Shown here piece by piece: positions 26,342 to 35,194 of a stretch of 64,000 nt of DNA. Made by a program: the position numbers and the translations under genes. The stretch spans positions 372,001 to 436,000 of the forward strand of contig NZ_JACCEM010000004.1 in the NCBI RefSeq assembly GCF_013416525.1. Direction: 5' to 3'. Under the pieces are notes generated by a model. That model saw only the letters and a list, made by a program, of their open reading frames with translations. It was not told where the DNA came from and ran no database searches. The number at the start of each line of letters is the position of its first letter. Position 1 is the stretch's first letter. This DNA comes from Parapusillimonas granuli. Lineage in GTDB: Bacteria > Pseudomonadota > Gammaproteobacteria > Burkholderiales > Burkholderiaceae_B.

Positions 26342-26953
26342 TTACTCGGAGCCTTCCGCGGCGCCCTCGGCGGCGTCTTCCGCGCCGGCGCCCGGCTTGG
26401 ACAAGGCGGCGGCCAGGACCAGGTCGCCTTCAGCGCCATGGACGATGTGCGTGACGCCCTGGGGCAGGGTGATATCGGACAGGTAGACGTTGCCGCCGGC
26501 GCCCAGCTGGCTGAGGTCGACTTCAATGGCCTGGGGCAGGTCGGCGGGCAGGCAGGTGACTTCGAGTTCGGTCATCACGTGGCTGATCAGCTGGCCGTGC
26601 GTCTTGACGGCGGGGGAAATGTCGCCGTTCAGGAAGTGCAGGGGCACCTTGGTGGTGATGGCCTGCTTGGCGTCCACGCGCTGGAAGTCGACGTGCAGCA
26701 CTTGCGGCTTGTAGGGATGCCATTGCACGGCGCGCAGCAATACCTGCTGGCCCTTGCCGTCCAGTTGCATGTCCAGGATGGACGCGTGGAATTCTTCTTT
26801 GCGCAGGGCGTGGAAGATTTCGTTGTGATCCAGCTCGATGCTGAGCGGATCCGCATTGCCGCCATAGACGATGGCGGGAACACGGCCGGCACGGCGAAGG
26901 CGGCGGCTCGCACTCGTACCCTTGTCGCTGCGCGTAGTGGCGTTGAATTTCAT
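26342..26953 (-). CDS. rplY: 50S ribosomal protein L25/general stress protein Ctc
   Basis: The 203-residue protein is the long (CTC) form: an N-terminal 5S rRNA-binding L25 domain ('NATTRSDKGTSASRRLRRAG', 'VPAIVYGG') and a C-terminal beta domain ('VPLHFLNGDISPAVKTHGQ', 'LPQAIEVDLSQLGAGGNVY'). The tail is rich in Ala, Glu and Gly. The ATG at 26953 has GGAG upstream and begins the conserved sequence; a TTG at 26965 is in frame. Confidence 0.96.
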   Translation of the reverse strand: MKFNATTRSDKGTSASRRLRRAGRVPAIVYGGNADPLSIELDHNEIFHALRKEEFHASILDMQLDGKGQQVLLRAVQWHPYKPQVLHVDFQRVDAKQAITTKVPLHFLNGDISPAVKTHGQLISHVMTELEVTCLPADLPQAIEVDLSQLGAGGNVYLSDITLPQGVTHIVHGAEGDLVLAAALSKPGAGAEDAAEGAAEGSE

Positions 26954-27061
26954 GGAAGACTCCAAAAAGCTAAAAGGCGTATTGCCTTGTTGTTGAACAC
27001 GGCCCGGATGGGCCGCGCGTTGCGCCGGCAGCCGCGACCAGCGGCCGGCAATGAAAGAGGC

Positions 27062-28012
27062 TCAATCGGCGAACAGCGAACTGACCGATTCGGCGTTGGA
27101 AATCCGCAGTATGGTTTCGCCCAGCAGCGACGCGCAGGAAAGCTGGCGGATTTTCTTGCAGGCGCGCGCGCTTTCGGACAGCGGGATCGTATCGGTGACG
27201 ACGAGCTCGTCGAGCTCGGAGTCGGCGATGCGCTCGACCGCGCCGCCGGACAGGACGGGATGGGTACAGTATGCGTAGACCGAGCCGGCGCCGCGCTCTT
27301 TGAGCGCCTGGGCGGCCTTGCACAGCGTGCCGGCGGTGTCGACCATGTCGTCCATGATGATGCAGTTGCGGCCGTCGACCTCGCCGATGATGTTCATGAC
27401 TTCGGACACATTGGCGCGCGGGCGGCGCTTGTCGATGATGGCCAGGTCGGCTTCCAGCTGCTTGGCCAGCGCCCGGGCGCGCACCACGCCGCCGATGTCG
27501 GGCGAAACGACGACGAGATTGCTGTAGTTGCGGCGCCAGATGTCGCCCAGCAGGATGGGGCCGGCATAGATGTTGTCGACCGGGATGTCGAAGAAGCCCT
27601 GGATCTGGTCGGCGTGCAGGTCCATGGTCATGACGCGGTCCACGCCCACCACCTGCAGCATGTTGGCCACGACCTTGGCCGAAATGGCGACGCGCGCGGA
27701 ACGCGGGCGGCGATCCTGGCGGGCGTAGCCGAAATAAGGGATGGCGGCGGTGATCTTGCCCGCGGACGCCCTGCGCAGGGCGTCGACCATGACCATGATT
27801 TCCATCAGGTTGTCGTTGGTCGGCGCGCAGGTCGGCTGCAGGACGAAGACGTCTTTGCCGCGCACGTTTTCATTGATTTCCACCATGACTTCGCCGTCTG
27901 AAAAACGGCCTACCGTCATTTTGCCCAACGACATGTCTAGGTGATTTGCAACATCGACCGCTAAACGCGTGTTAGCCGTGCCGGTAAAAATCATGAATCT
28001 GTCGTTTGCCAT
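27062..28012 (-). CDS. prs: ribose-phosphate pyrophosphokinase
   Basis: The 316-residue protein is a typical class I PRPP synthase: '[20 protein letters not shown]', '[20 protein letters not shown]', '[21 protein letters not shown]', the flexible 'DKRRPR' loop and the PRPP loop '[18 protein letters not shown]'. It makes PRPP for nucleotide, histidine and tryptophan synthesis. It lies downstream of a tRNA-Gln and ispE and upstream of rplY, the usual order in Betaproteobacteria. Confidence 0.97.
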   Translation of the reverse strand: MANDRFMIFTGTANTRLAVDVANHLDMSLGKMTVGRFSDGEVMVEINENVRGKDVFVLQPTCAPTNDNLMEIMVMVDALRRASAGKITAAIPYFGYARQDRRPRSARVAISAKVVANMLQVVGVDRVMTMDLHADQIQGFFDIPVDNIYAGPILLGDIWRRNYSNLVVVSPDIGGVVRARALAKQLEADLAIIDKRRPRANVSEVMNIIGEVDGRNCIIMDDMVDTAGTLCKAAQALKERGAGSVYAYCTHPVLSGGAVERIADSELDELVVTDTIPLSESARACKKIRQLSCASLLGETILRISNAESVSSLFAD

Positions 28013-28098
28013 GGCGAATGGTAGGTTTTCTGTGCGTTAAACAAAAAAACTGTTGACCAGCACCTGCAAGGGGCCGACTCAACAGCTTTATTTAACGA

Positions 28099-28114
28099 CA
28101 AGCCCGAGGGCTTG
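28099..28114 (-). terminator. short hairpin after tRNA-Gln
   Basis: CAAGCC/GGCTTG with a 4-nt loop lies 5 nt past the tRNA CCA end on the minus strand. The following bases are AT-rich without a true U-run, so it could act as a processing boundary or weak terminator between the tRNA and prs. Confidence 0.4.
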
Positions 28115-28118
28115 AAAG

Positions 28119-28195
28119 TGGCTGGGGAAGAAGGATTCGAACCTTCGCATGCTGGAATCAAAATCCAGTGCCTTAACCAGCTTGGCGATTCCCCA
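28119..28195 (-). tRNA. tRNA-Gln (anticodon UUG)
   Basis: The 77-nt sequence, with encoded CCA, folds as a cloverleaf: acceptor stem TGGGGAA/TTCCCCA, D-arm GCCAAGCTGGTTAAGGC, anticodon stem CTGGA/TCCAG around the loop TTTTGAT (anticodon TTG), and T-arm GAAGG-TTCGAAT-CCTTC. It begins 2 nt after the ispE stop and is transcribed in the same direction, so it may share the ispE transcript and be cut out. Confidence 0.97.
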
Positions 28196-28197
28196 AT

Positions 28198-29157
28198 TCA
28201 ACTGCTTATCCAGTACCGTAGCGGATGATCCGACAATCCGTGGCATACCCACGCATTCTTGGCTACCGCTGCGTCGTCGTTTTCACGACTTGCTATTTTA
28301 CCGATAATTTTGCGATGCTGCATGGCGGCCTGGTCAAACGTTACAAACTCAACGAACAGACAAGAACCCGACCCGCTCATTCTTGCATTCAACCCCAGCC
28401 CGCTCAGCCACTTGTGCGCGGCCGCCACACGAGGGTAGCTTGCAAACACCACCGGCTCAAGATCATTGCGACCAAAATAGCTTGGGACCACACCTAAATG
28501 GCCATGCGCCCCACCATCTGCCGCGTTTTCTTGTTGCCAATCAGTAAAGACCGTAATTTTGATGGATTTTGAATCCCTTGTCAAATCAGGTGACGAAAAT
28601 ATTTCCCCCGTCGGCACCGACTGCGGCGGCTGCACGATCAGGTAGGCGCGCTCGGGCAAGGACAGCGGCTGAAAGGCATCGCCTATGCCCGTCGCGAACG
28701 CCGCCTGGCCGTAGATGAATACCGGCACGTCGGCGCCCAGCGGCAGGGCCAGCCGCATCAACTGCTGTCTGTCCAGGCCGGTATTCCACAAGCGATTGAG
28801 CGCGATGAGCGTCGTGGCGGCGTCGCTGGAACCCCCGCCCAGCCCGCCGCCGGAAGGAATGACTTTCTCGTACCGGATCTGCGCGCCCAAAGAGGTGCCG
28901 GTCGCGCGCTGCAGCGCGCGCGCCGCGCGCACGACCAGGTCGTCTTCCTGCGCCAGCCCCGGCAGCGGCGCGCCCTCGCGTTCGATGACGCCATCGCGCC
29001 GCAAATCGAAGCTGAGCACATCGCATAAATCGATGAAGCGGAATGCGGTTTCCAGCAAATGGTAGCCGTCGGGACGGCGACCGGTGACGTGCAGGAAGAG
29101 ATTGATCTTGGCCGGAGCGGGTACGTCGTGCAAAGCCACGCTATTTTGCCTGCCCAT
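28198..29157 (-). CDS. ispE: 4-diphosphocytidyl-2-C-methyl-D-erythritol kinase
   Basis: The 319-residue GHMP kinase has 'PAPAKINLFLHVTGRRPDGYH' (Lys of the active site), the ATP-binding 'PSGGGLGGGSSDAATTLIAL' and the late 'LNARMSGSGSCLFVEF'. It phosphorylates the CDP-ME intermediate of the MEP isoprenoid pathway. Its start overlaps the lolB 3' end by 17 nt; the stop is next to tRNA-Gln. This lolB-ispE-tRNA-prs order is common in the class. Confidence 0.96.
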   Translation of the reverse strand: MGRQNSVALHDVPAPAKINLFLHVTGRRPDGYHLLETAFRFIDLCDVLSFDLRRDGVIEREGAPLPGLAQEDDLVVRAARALQRATGTSLGAQIRYEKVIPSGGGLGGGSSDAATTLIALNRLWNTGLDRQQLMRLALPLGADVPVFIYGQAAFATGIGDAFQPLSLPERAYLIVQPPQSVPTGEIFSSPDLTRDSKSIKITVFTDWQQENAADGGAHGHLGVVPSYFGRNDLEPVVFASYPRVAAAHKWLSGLGLNARMSGSGSCLFVEFVTFDQAAMQHRKIIGKIASRENDDAAVAKNAWVCHGLSDHPLRYWISS

Positions 29158-29731
29158 CGTCGATCACCAGGCGCACGCTGATGCGGCGCTGGGCGTCGTT
29201 GCGGTTCAGCTGCAGCAGTTGCGGGCCCAGCGCGTCGTAGCGCGACAGCTGCGCCCGCCAGCCGTCCTGCGCGAACGAGGCGAGCCGGCCCGCGCCGTCT
29301 TTCTGGGCGGAAGCCACGCCGCCCGGGGCGGCGCGCCCTTGCAGCCAGTGGCGCAAGCCGCTGACGGGCATGGGGCTGCCCAGGACTTTCTCCACCAGCG
29401 CGTCCGGGTCCGGCGCCTGTTCGCGTTCGCCGTTGCTGCGCAGCAAGGTGGCGCGGCCGGGCTCCACGGTCACCCGCGCCAGCGTGCTGCCCAAAGGGTT
29501 GGCGAGATCGAGCGTCAGGACGCGGCCCGTATCGTGCCAGGCAAAGCCGCCTTGCACCGCCTCTTGTCCCCCGCCGGCATGGTTGACGGTCAGCGCGAAA
29601 CGGCCCGTGCGCTCGAACGTGCCCTGCTCCGACCCGCCGATCTTCTGCGGCGTGGCGCAGGCGCCCAGCAGCGCCAGCAAGCCGGCCCCGAGCAGCGCCC
29701 GGGACCCCGTCGCGAGGAATCGCATGCTCAT
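29141..29731 (-). CDS. lolB: outer-membrane lipoprotein receptor LolB
   Basis: The 196-residue protein has a lipoprotein signal peptide ending in 'ALLGAC' (Cys at residue 25) and a LolB beta-barrel domain with 'RTGRFALTVNHAGG', 'GFAWHDTGRVLTLDLANPLGS' and 'LRHWLQGRAAPG'. LolB accepts lipoproteins from LolA and inserts them in the outer membrane. The start overlaps the upstream TPR gene stop as ATGA, so the two are coupled. Confidence 0.93.
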   Translation of the reverse strand: MSMRFLATGSRALLGAGLLALLGACATPQKIGGSEQGTFERTGRFALTVNHAGGGQEAVQGGFAWHDTGRVLTLDLANPLGSTLARVTVEPGRATLLRSNGEREQAPDPDALVEKVLGSPMPVSGLRHWLQGRAAPGGVASAQKDGAGRLASFAQDGWRAQLSRYDALGPQLLQLNRNDAQRRISVRLVIDDGQAK

Positions 29732-31515
29732 GGGAACTTGACCCCGAATCGTTGCAGGGTCTTGATCAGGGTCTCGTTGTGCGGATCCTCGCCGTAAGCT
29801 TGCTTCCAGACGCGGCGCGCTTCATCCTTGCGGCCGATGACCCAGAAGACTTCGCCCAGGTGGGCCGCCACATCGGCGGCGGGCAACTGCCTGTAGGAGC
29901 GCTCGAGGTATTCGATGGCGGCCTGGAAGTCGCCCGTGCGGTACAGGTACCAGCCCACGCTGTCCAGGATGAAGGGATTGTCCGGCTCGAGCTCCAACGC
30001 GCGTTCGAGCAATTCCTCGGCCTCGTCCAGGTTGCGGTTCTGGTCCGCGAATGTATAGCCGAGCGAGTTGTAGGCGTTGGCGTTGTCGGGATCGAGCTCG
30101 ATGACTTTGCGCATCAATTGCTCGAACGCCTCGATTTTGCCTTGGCGCTCGTACAGCATGGCCAGGTCGTATTTGATTTCGGCGGAATCGGGGATGTCAC
30201 GGTCCGCTTTCACGAGAATGTCGACCGCGTCGTCGGTGCGCCCGGATTCACGCAAGATGGAAGCCAGGGTGAGCGCCGCCACCGAACGCTCGTGGGTATC
30301 CTGGGGCTTGAGCGCCTTGATGGTCGCCGTGGCCTGCGCAAGCCGGCCCTGCCGGCCCTGCAGCACGGCCTTGTGCACTTGCGCCTGGAAGCGCAGCGCG
30401 CCGTCTTCGATCAGGTCGAGCTGGGCGATGGCTTCGTCGTAGCGCTTCTGTTTTTCGGCGATGCGCACCAGCATCAGGCGCGCGTCCGATGCGTCCGCGG
30501 CCGCGCTGCTGGCCTTGTCGCTGACCGAGCGGCGGCGCTGGGTCTGCACGTTGATGTATTCCTGCAGCAGCGCCTTGGCGCGGTCGTAGCGCTCGGCGTG
30601 GACGTTGACCTCGGCCTCGGTGTAGAGCAGGTCGAAATCTTCCGGCGAGCGTTCGCGCATGGCCTTCAGTTGCGCCAGCGCCTGATCGTACTGGCCCCGG
30701 TCCGACAAGCGCTTGACGAGCAGCAGCTGAAGCTTGCGGTCGCCGGGATTCTTCTGCAGGTACTCCCGGGCCTGCTCGATGGCCTCGTCCGGGTCCACCT
30801 TCAGGCCGTATTCCAGGACCCGCTGGGCCGCGACGTCGGAATTGGGCTGCAAGGCCAGCGCTTTCTCGGCTTCCTGCACGGCGCGCGCCGGATCGGCGGC
30901 GGCCCAGGCCGCGTCGGCCAGGGCCAGGTGGGCAATGGGCAGATTGCGCAGCGATTCGGGGATGGCGTTTTCCAGGACTTCCAGCGCCAGGCGCTTGTCG
31001 GCCATCTTGCCGACGATGATGGAAGCCTGGGCGATGGCCTGTTCCTTGTTCTGCGCTTTTTCTATGCGCGCTGACAAGGCCGAGGCGAGCCCGGCGGTCT
31101 GCCCGCTGGAAGCGGCCAGGGCCAGGGACGACGCGACGGCCTCGGGGTCGCGCGGGGCGAGCAGCGCCCATTCGCGCGCGGCGCGCAACGCCCGGGCCAT
31201 GTCGCGGCCGCTCATGGAAAACTGGAATGCCCGCTTGGCCAGGCGCGGGTCGGAGGTTTCGCGTGCAAGGTCCAGCATGGTCTGGCCGGCGAGTTCGTAT
31301 TCCCCCTGGGTTGCGGCGATTTCCGATGCCAGTATCCTATACAGGATGTCGCCCGTCAGGGTGACGGCCGGCAGGTCGCCCGCCCGCAGGCGTATGTACT
31401 CGGCCCGTTCGATAGCGTCGTCTGCCTCGCGGACCGTGGCGGAAAAAGCGGGAGCGGACCAAGACACCAGGATAGGCGCGAGCGCTGAAGACAACAGAAG
31501 TATCGGAAATTTCAT
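29728..31515 (-). CDS. exported tetratricopeptide repeat protein
   Basis: The 595-residue protein has an N-terminal signal peptide ('FPILLLSSALAPILVSW...PAFSA', cleavage near residue 25) and then a long series of TPR helices, clearest near the end: 'AYNSLGYTFADQNRNLDEAE', 'ELEPDNPFILDSVGWYLYRTG' and 'AAIEYLERSYRQLPAADVAA'. Proteins of this type precede lolB in many Betaproteobacteria and probably act as periplasmic assembly scaffolds in envelope biogenesis. The specific role is unknown. It is divergent from mutM, with 85 bp between starts. Confidence 0.88.
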   Translation of the reverse strand: MKFPILLLSSALAPILVSWSAPAFSATVREADDAIERAEYIRLRAGDLPAVTLTGDILYRILASEIAATQGEYELAGQTMLDLARETSDPRLAKRAFQFSMSGRDMARALRAAREWALLAPRDPEAVASSLALAASSGQTAGLASALSARIEKAQNKEQAIAQASIIVGKMADKRLALEVLENAIPESLRNLPIAHLALADAAWAAADPARAVQEAEKALALQPNSDVAAQRVLEYGLKVDPDEAIEQAREYLQKNPGDRKLQLLLVKRLSDRGQYDQALAQLKAMRERSPEDFDLLYTEAEVNVHAERYDRAKALLQEYINVQTQRRRSVSDKASSAAADASDARLMLVRIAEKQKRYDEAIAQLDLIEDGALRFQAQVHKAVLQGRQGRLAQATATIKALKPQDTHERSVAALTLASILRESGRTDDAVDILVKADRDIPDSAEIKYDLAMLYERQGKIEAFEQLMRKVIELDPDNANAYNSLGYTFADQNRNLDEAEELLERALELEPDNPFILDSVGWYLYRTGDFQAAIEYLERSYRQLPAADVAAHLGEVFWVIGRKDEARRVWKQAYGEDPHNETLIKTLQRFGVKFP

Positions 31516-31600
31516 TCAATCGGACCACCGCCGTTACGCCTGGAACGGGCGCCGGGTGGCAAAATTACAGAGTCGGTTTGAAAGATGTTATCACCCACTT

Positions 31601-32428
31601 ATGCCTGAACTGCCAGAAGTCGAAACCACGCGTCGCGGAATTGCGACGATTATGCCCGGACGGGTGCTCCGGCGCTTCAATGTCCATGAAGCGCGCATGC
31701 GCTGGCCCGTTCCGGAGCATCTCGCCCAGACCATAAGCGGGCACGTGGTGCAAAGCTGCGAACGCCGCGGCAAGTACCTGCTGATCAATTTCCGGCATGG
31801 CACCCAGATCGTCCACCTGGGCATGTCCGGGTCCTTGCGCAGCACGCCGCTGGACGGCGACCGGCGCAAGCACGACCATGCCGAATGGCTGTTCGACGAC
31901 GCGCGCTTCCTGCTGCACGATCCGCGCCGCTTCGGCGCCATATTATGGCACCCGGCCGCCGACGGCCCCGTGAGCGCCCACCCGCTGCTCGCCAGGCTCG
32001 GCATCGAACCCTTCGACCCCGCTTTCACGGGCGACTACCTGCACAGCCATCTGCAAGGGAAAACCGTCGCCATCAAACAAGCCCTGCTCGCCGGAAACAT
32101 CGTCGTCGGGGCGGGCAACATCTACGCATCCGAAGCCCTGTTCCGTTCGGGGATAGACCCGCGCACCCGGGCCGGAACGCTGTCGCGGCCGCGCTGCGGC
32201 CGCCTGGCGCAAGCGATCCGCGACACCCTGGGCGACGCCCTGGAGTCAGGCGGCAGCACCTTGCGCGACTACGTGAACGCCACCGGCGCGCCCGGCGCCT
32301 ATTTCGAGCTGCATGCCGCCGTGTATGAAAAGCAAGGCAAGCCGTGCCCGGCATGCGCGACGCCCATCCGCCGCATCGTCCAGGGCCAGCGCGCCACCTA
32401 CTTCTGTCCGCGCTGCCAGCGCCGTTGA
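31601..32428 (+). CDS. mutM: formamidopyrimidine-DNA glycosylase
   Basis: The 275-residue protein begins 'MPELPEVETTRRGI' (Pro2 is the catalytic nucleophile), has 'HLGMSGSLR' and 'GAGNIYASEALFRSGIDP', and ends with a zinc finger 'CPACATPIRRIVQGQRATYF' followed by 'CPRC'. It removes 8-oxoguanine and formamidopyrimidines in base-excision repair. The start is fixed because the mature enzyme must begin with Pro; the longer open frame upstream is antisense to the TPR gene. Confidence 0.97.
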   Translation: MPELPEVETTRRGIATIMPGRVLRRFNVHEARMRWPVPEHLAQTISGHVVQSCERRGKYLLINFRHGTQIVHLGMSGSLRSTPLDGDRRKHDHAEWLFDDARFLLHDPRRFGAILWHPAADGPVSAHPLLARLGIEPFDPAFTGDYLHSHLQGKTVAIKQALLAGNIVVGAGNIYASEALFRSGIDPRTRAGTLSRPRCGRLAQAIRDTLGDALESGGSTLRDYVNATGAPGAYFELHAAVYEKQGKPCPACATPIRRIVQGQRATYFCPRCQRR

Positions 32429-32434
32429 TTTTGT

Positions 32435-32483
32435 ATTCGTCTATAACAAACACGTTGAACATAAACGAATGCTGCGGTATATT
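32435..32483 (+). promoter_or_regulatory. predicted promoter of the homogentisate operon with flanking inverted repeat
   Basis: TTGAAC (32455-32460) and TATATT (32478-32483) are separated by 17 bp, 30 bp before the first start codon, with AACTGGAGG as ribosome-binding site. A 6-bp inverted repeat, ATTCGT (32435-32440) and ACGAAT (32465-32470), brackets the -35 box and may bind a regulator. No regulator gene lies next to the operon. Confidence 0.6.
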
Positions 32484-32512
32484 TCGTCCACCAACTGGAG
32501 GCTATATTTCTC

Positions 32513-33466
32513 ATGACCAAGCAATTCGCATCTCACGCCGACCTCGAAGACAAGGTCGTCTCGTTTGAAAAACTGTCGGACAACGCCTACGCCTACACGG
32601 CGGAAGGCGATCCCAATACCGGGGTCATCATCGGCGACGACGCCGTCATGGTGATCGACACCCAGGCCACCCCCGTCATGGCCCAGGACGTCATCAAGCG
32701 CGTGCGCGAAGTCACCGACAAACCCATCAAGTACATCCTGCTGTCCCACTACCACGCCGTGCGCGTGCTGGGGGCGTCGGCCTACAACGCGCAGGAAATC
32801 ATCGCCAGCCGCGACACCTACGACTTGATCGTCGAACGCGGCGAACAGGACAAGGCCAGCGAAATCGGCCGTTTCCCAAGGCTGTTCCGCAACGTCGAAT
32901 CCGTGCCGCCGGGCCTGACCTGGCCCACCATCACCTTCGACGGCGAAATGACGGTCGACCTGGGCAACCTGGAAGTCCACATCATGCAGGTGGGCCGCGG
33001 CCACACCAAGGGCGACACCATCGCATGGCTGCCCGAGCAGCGCATCCTCTTCGCGGGCGACCTGGTCGAATACCAGTCCACGCCCTACGCCGGCGACTGC
33101 TATTTCCGCGAATGGCCGCTGACTCTCGATACCCTGGCCGAATTCAAGGCCGAGAAAATGGTGCCGGGCCGCGGGCCGGCGCTGAAATCCGCCGAAGAAG
33201 TCCGCAAGGGGCTGGCGGGTACGCGCGCCTTCCTGACCGACCTGTATTCCAGCGTGAATTCCGGCGTCGCCGCAGGCAAGGATCTGAAGACCATCTACCG
33301 CGAGACCTACGACTTCATGAAGCCTCGCTATTCGGACTGGGTCATCTTCGATCACTGCATGCCCTTCGACGTCTCGCGCGCCTACGACGAAGCCACCGGC
33401 TACGACGATCCCCGCATCTGGACGGCCGAGCGCGACATCGAAATGTGGAAGCAGCTCGAAGGCTGA
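32513..33466 (+). CDS. MBL-fold metallo-hydrolase-like protein of the homogentisate operon
   Basis: The 317-residue protein has a metallo-beta-lactamase fold: 'VMVIDTQATPVMAQDVI', the metal loop 'ILLSHYHAVRVLGASAYNA', 'VGRGHTKGDTIAWLPEQRILF' and 'AGDLVEYQST'. The usual HxHxDH motif is HYHAVR here, so the Asp and third His of the second metal site are missing, while the later His and Asp ligands remain. It is first in an operon for aromatic breakdown. It could hydrolyse an ester or thioester feeding the pathway; the substrate is unknown. Confidence 0.8.
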   Translation: MTKQFASHADLEDKVVSFEKLSDNAYAYTAEGDPNTGVIIGDDAVMVIDTQATPVMAQDVIKRVREVTDKPIKYILLSHYHAVRVLGASAYNAQEIIASRDTYDLIVERGEQDKASEIGRFPRLFRNVESVPPGLTWPTITFDGEMTVDLGNLEVHIMQVGRGHTKGDTIAWLPEQRILFAGDLVEYQSTPYAGDCYFREWPLTLDTLAEFKAEKMVPGRGPALKSAEEVRKGLAGTRAFLTDLYSSVNSGVAAGKDLKTIYRETYDFMKPRYSDWVIFDHCMPFDVSRAYDEATGYDDPRIWTAERDIEMWKQLEG

Positions 33467-33508
33467 TCCCTCCGCCCAAGTACGACAAGATACAGACAGA
33501 GGAACAAA

Positions 33509-35194
33509 ATGGTGGAAGAGACGAACTACCAGACGCTGGAGCTCGCCTATGCGCCGCCTCCAGCCCAGCCGGAGGCGCGGCGGCCAGTCGTGGTCGTCGG
33601 CGCCGGCCCGGTCGGCATGACGATGGCGCTGGACCTTGCGCGGCGCGGCCTGCCCGTGCTGGTGCTGGATGACGACAACAAGCTGTCCGTGGGCTCGCGC
33701 GCGATCTGCTTCGCCAAGCGCACGCTGGACATCTGGGACAGGCTGGACGTCGGCGAGCGCATGCTGCAAAAAGGCGTGTCCTGGAATGTCGGCCGCGTAT
33801 TCTTCAAGGACGAAGAGGTCTGGCGGTTCGATCTCCTGCCCGAGCAAGGCCATCGCCGCCCCGCCTTCATCAATCTGCAGCAATATTATTGCGAAGGCTA
33901 TCTGTACGAAGCGGCTGCCGCCCATCCCAACATCGAATTGCGCTGGAAGCACAAGGTCGCCAAGGTCGAACCGCTGGAAGCGGGCGTGGCGGTCACGGTC
34001 GAAACGCCCGACGGCTCCTACGCGCTGACGGCGGACTGGCTGATCGCCTGCGATGGGGCGCGGTCCCCCGTGCGCAAGATGCTGGGCCAGGAAAGCCACG
34101 GCCGGATCTTCCGCGACCGCTTCCTGATCGCCGACATCAAGATGGAGGCCGATTTCCCGACCGAGCGCTGGTTCTGGTTCGACCCGCCTTTCCATCCCAA
34201 CCAATCCGTGCTGCTGCACAGCCAGCCCGACAATGTCTGGCGCATCGATTTCCAGCTCGGCTGGGACGCGGACCCGGTCGAAGAGGTCAAGCCCGAGAAC
34301 GTCACGCCGCGCATCCAGGCCCTGCTGGGCAAAGACGCCAAGTTCGAGCTGGAATGGGTCAGCATCTACACCTTCGCCTGCGAGCGCATGGACGCCTTCC
34401 GCCATGGACGCGTGATCTTCGCCGGCGATTCGGCCCATCGGGTGTCGCCTTTCGGCGCGCGCGGCGCGAACAGCGGCGTGCAGGATGCGGACAATCTCGG
34501 CTGGAAGCTGGCGCTCGTGCAGCGCGGGCTGGCGCCGGAAAGCCTCATCGACACCTACAGCCACGAGCGCGAGCCCGCTGCCGACGAAAACATCCTGAAC
34601 TCGTCCCGGTCCACCGATTTCATCACGCCCAAGAGCGAGATCAGCCTGCTGTTCCGGAACATGACGCTGCAGCTGGCCAAAGAGCATCCCTTCGCCCGCA
34701 CGCTGGTCAACAGCGGCAGGCTGTCCACTCCCACGTTCTATACCTGGTCGCGCCTCAACACGCCCGACGTCTATGCCTTCAGCAAGAGCCTGCCGCTGGG
34801 CGCAGTGGCGCCCGACGGCCCGGTCACGGCCAACGGCGAGCGCGGCTGGTGGCTGGCCCAGCTCGACGGTCGCTTCGTCGTGGCCGTCATGTGCAATACG
34901 CACCTGCCCACGGCCCGCGTCCTGGAAGACCTGCAAGCGCTGCAGGACCACCCCGTCGGCGTGAAGGTCGTCCTGGTGCTGTCGCCCGCGCTGGCGCAGC
35001 GGGCGCCCAAGGGCCTGGCCTGGGTCGAGGACCACGAAATGGTCGTCACGCGCCGCTATGATGCGCTGGACAGCGCCTGCTACCTGATACGCCCCGACCA
35101 GCACATCGCCGCGCGCTGGCGCTCGATTTCCGTGCCGGCCATCGCCGAGGCGCTGAACCGCGCCATAGACGCCACGCCAGGGAACGCACCATGA
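33509..35194 (+). CDS. FAD-dependent aromatic hydroxylase, probably 3-hydroxyphenylacetate 6-hydroxylase-like
   Basis: The 561-residue flavoprotein monooxygenase has the three family motifs: 'VVVVGAGPVGMTMALDLARR' (FAD, residues about 29-48), 'IACDGARSPVRKMLG' (DG motif) and 'GRVIFAGDSAHRVSPFGARG' (GD motif), with a C-terminal thioredoxin-like tail. The start of the next gene, a DUF2783 protein, overlaps its stop, and homogentisate dioxygenase and fumarylacetoacetase follow. In Pseudomonas putida a similar pair, MhaA-MhaB, makes homogentisate from 3-hydroxyphenylacetate. That function is inferred here by context; another monohydroxylated aromatic acid is possible. Confidence 0.8.
   Translation: MVEETNYQTLELAYAPPPAQPEARRPVVVVGAGPVGMTMALDLARRGLPVLVLDDDNKLSVGSRAICFAKRTLDIWDRLDVGERMLQKGVSWNVGRVFFKDEEVWRFDLLPEQGHRRPAFINLQQYYCEGYLYEAAAAHPNIELRWKHKVAKVEPLEAGVAVTVETPDGSYALTADWLIACDGARSPVRKMLGQESHGRIFRDRFLIADIKMEADFPTERWFWFDPPFHPNQSVLLHSQPDNVWRIDFQLGWDADPVEEVKPENVTPRIQALLGKDAKFELEWVSIYTFACERMDAFRHGRVIFAGDSAHRVSPFGARGANSGVQDADNLGWKLALVQRGLAPESLIDTYSHEREPAADENILNSSRSTDFITPKSEISLLFRNMTLQLAKEHPFARTLVNSGRLSTPTFYTWSRLNTPDVYAFSKSLPLGAVAPDGPVTANGERGWWLAQLDGRFVVAVMCNTHLPTARVLEDLQALQDHPVGVKVVLVLSPALAQRAPKGLAWVEDHEMVVTRRYDALDSACYLIRPDQHIAARWRSISVPAIAEALNRAIDATPGNAP

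Noticed and set aside
28013-28118. A riboswitch or leader peptide before prs
   Set aside because: Only AT-rich sequence and one short hairpin are visible; no conserved purine-type riboswitch core could be recognised.
30734-31600. An upstream extension of mutM
   Set aside because: The enzyme must begin MPELPEVE with Pro as nucleophile. The extension is antisense to the TPR gene.
32441-35104. An 887-codon open frame on the minus strand
   Set aside because: It is antisense to the MBL and hydroxylase genes, whose families are clear. The His/Arg/Asp-rich text is typical of the complement of GC-rich coding DNA.
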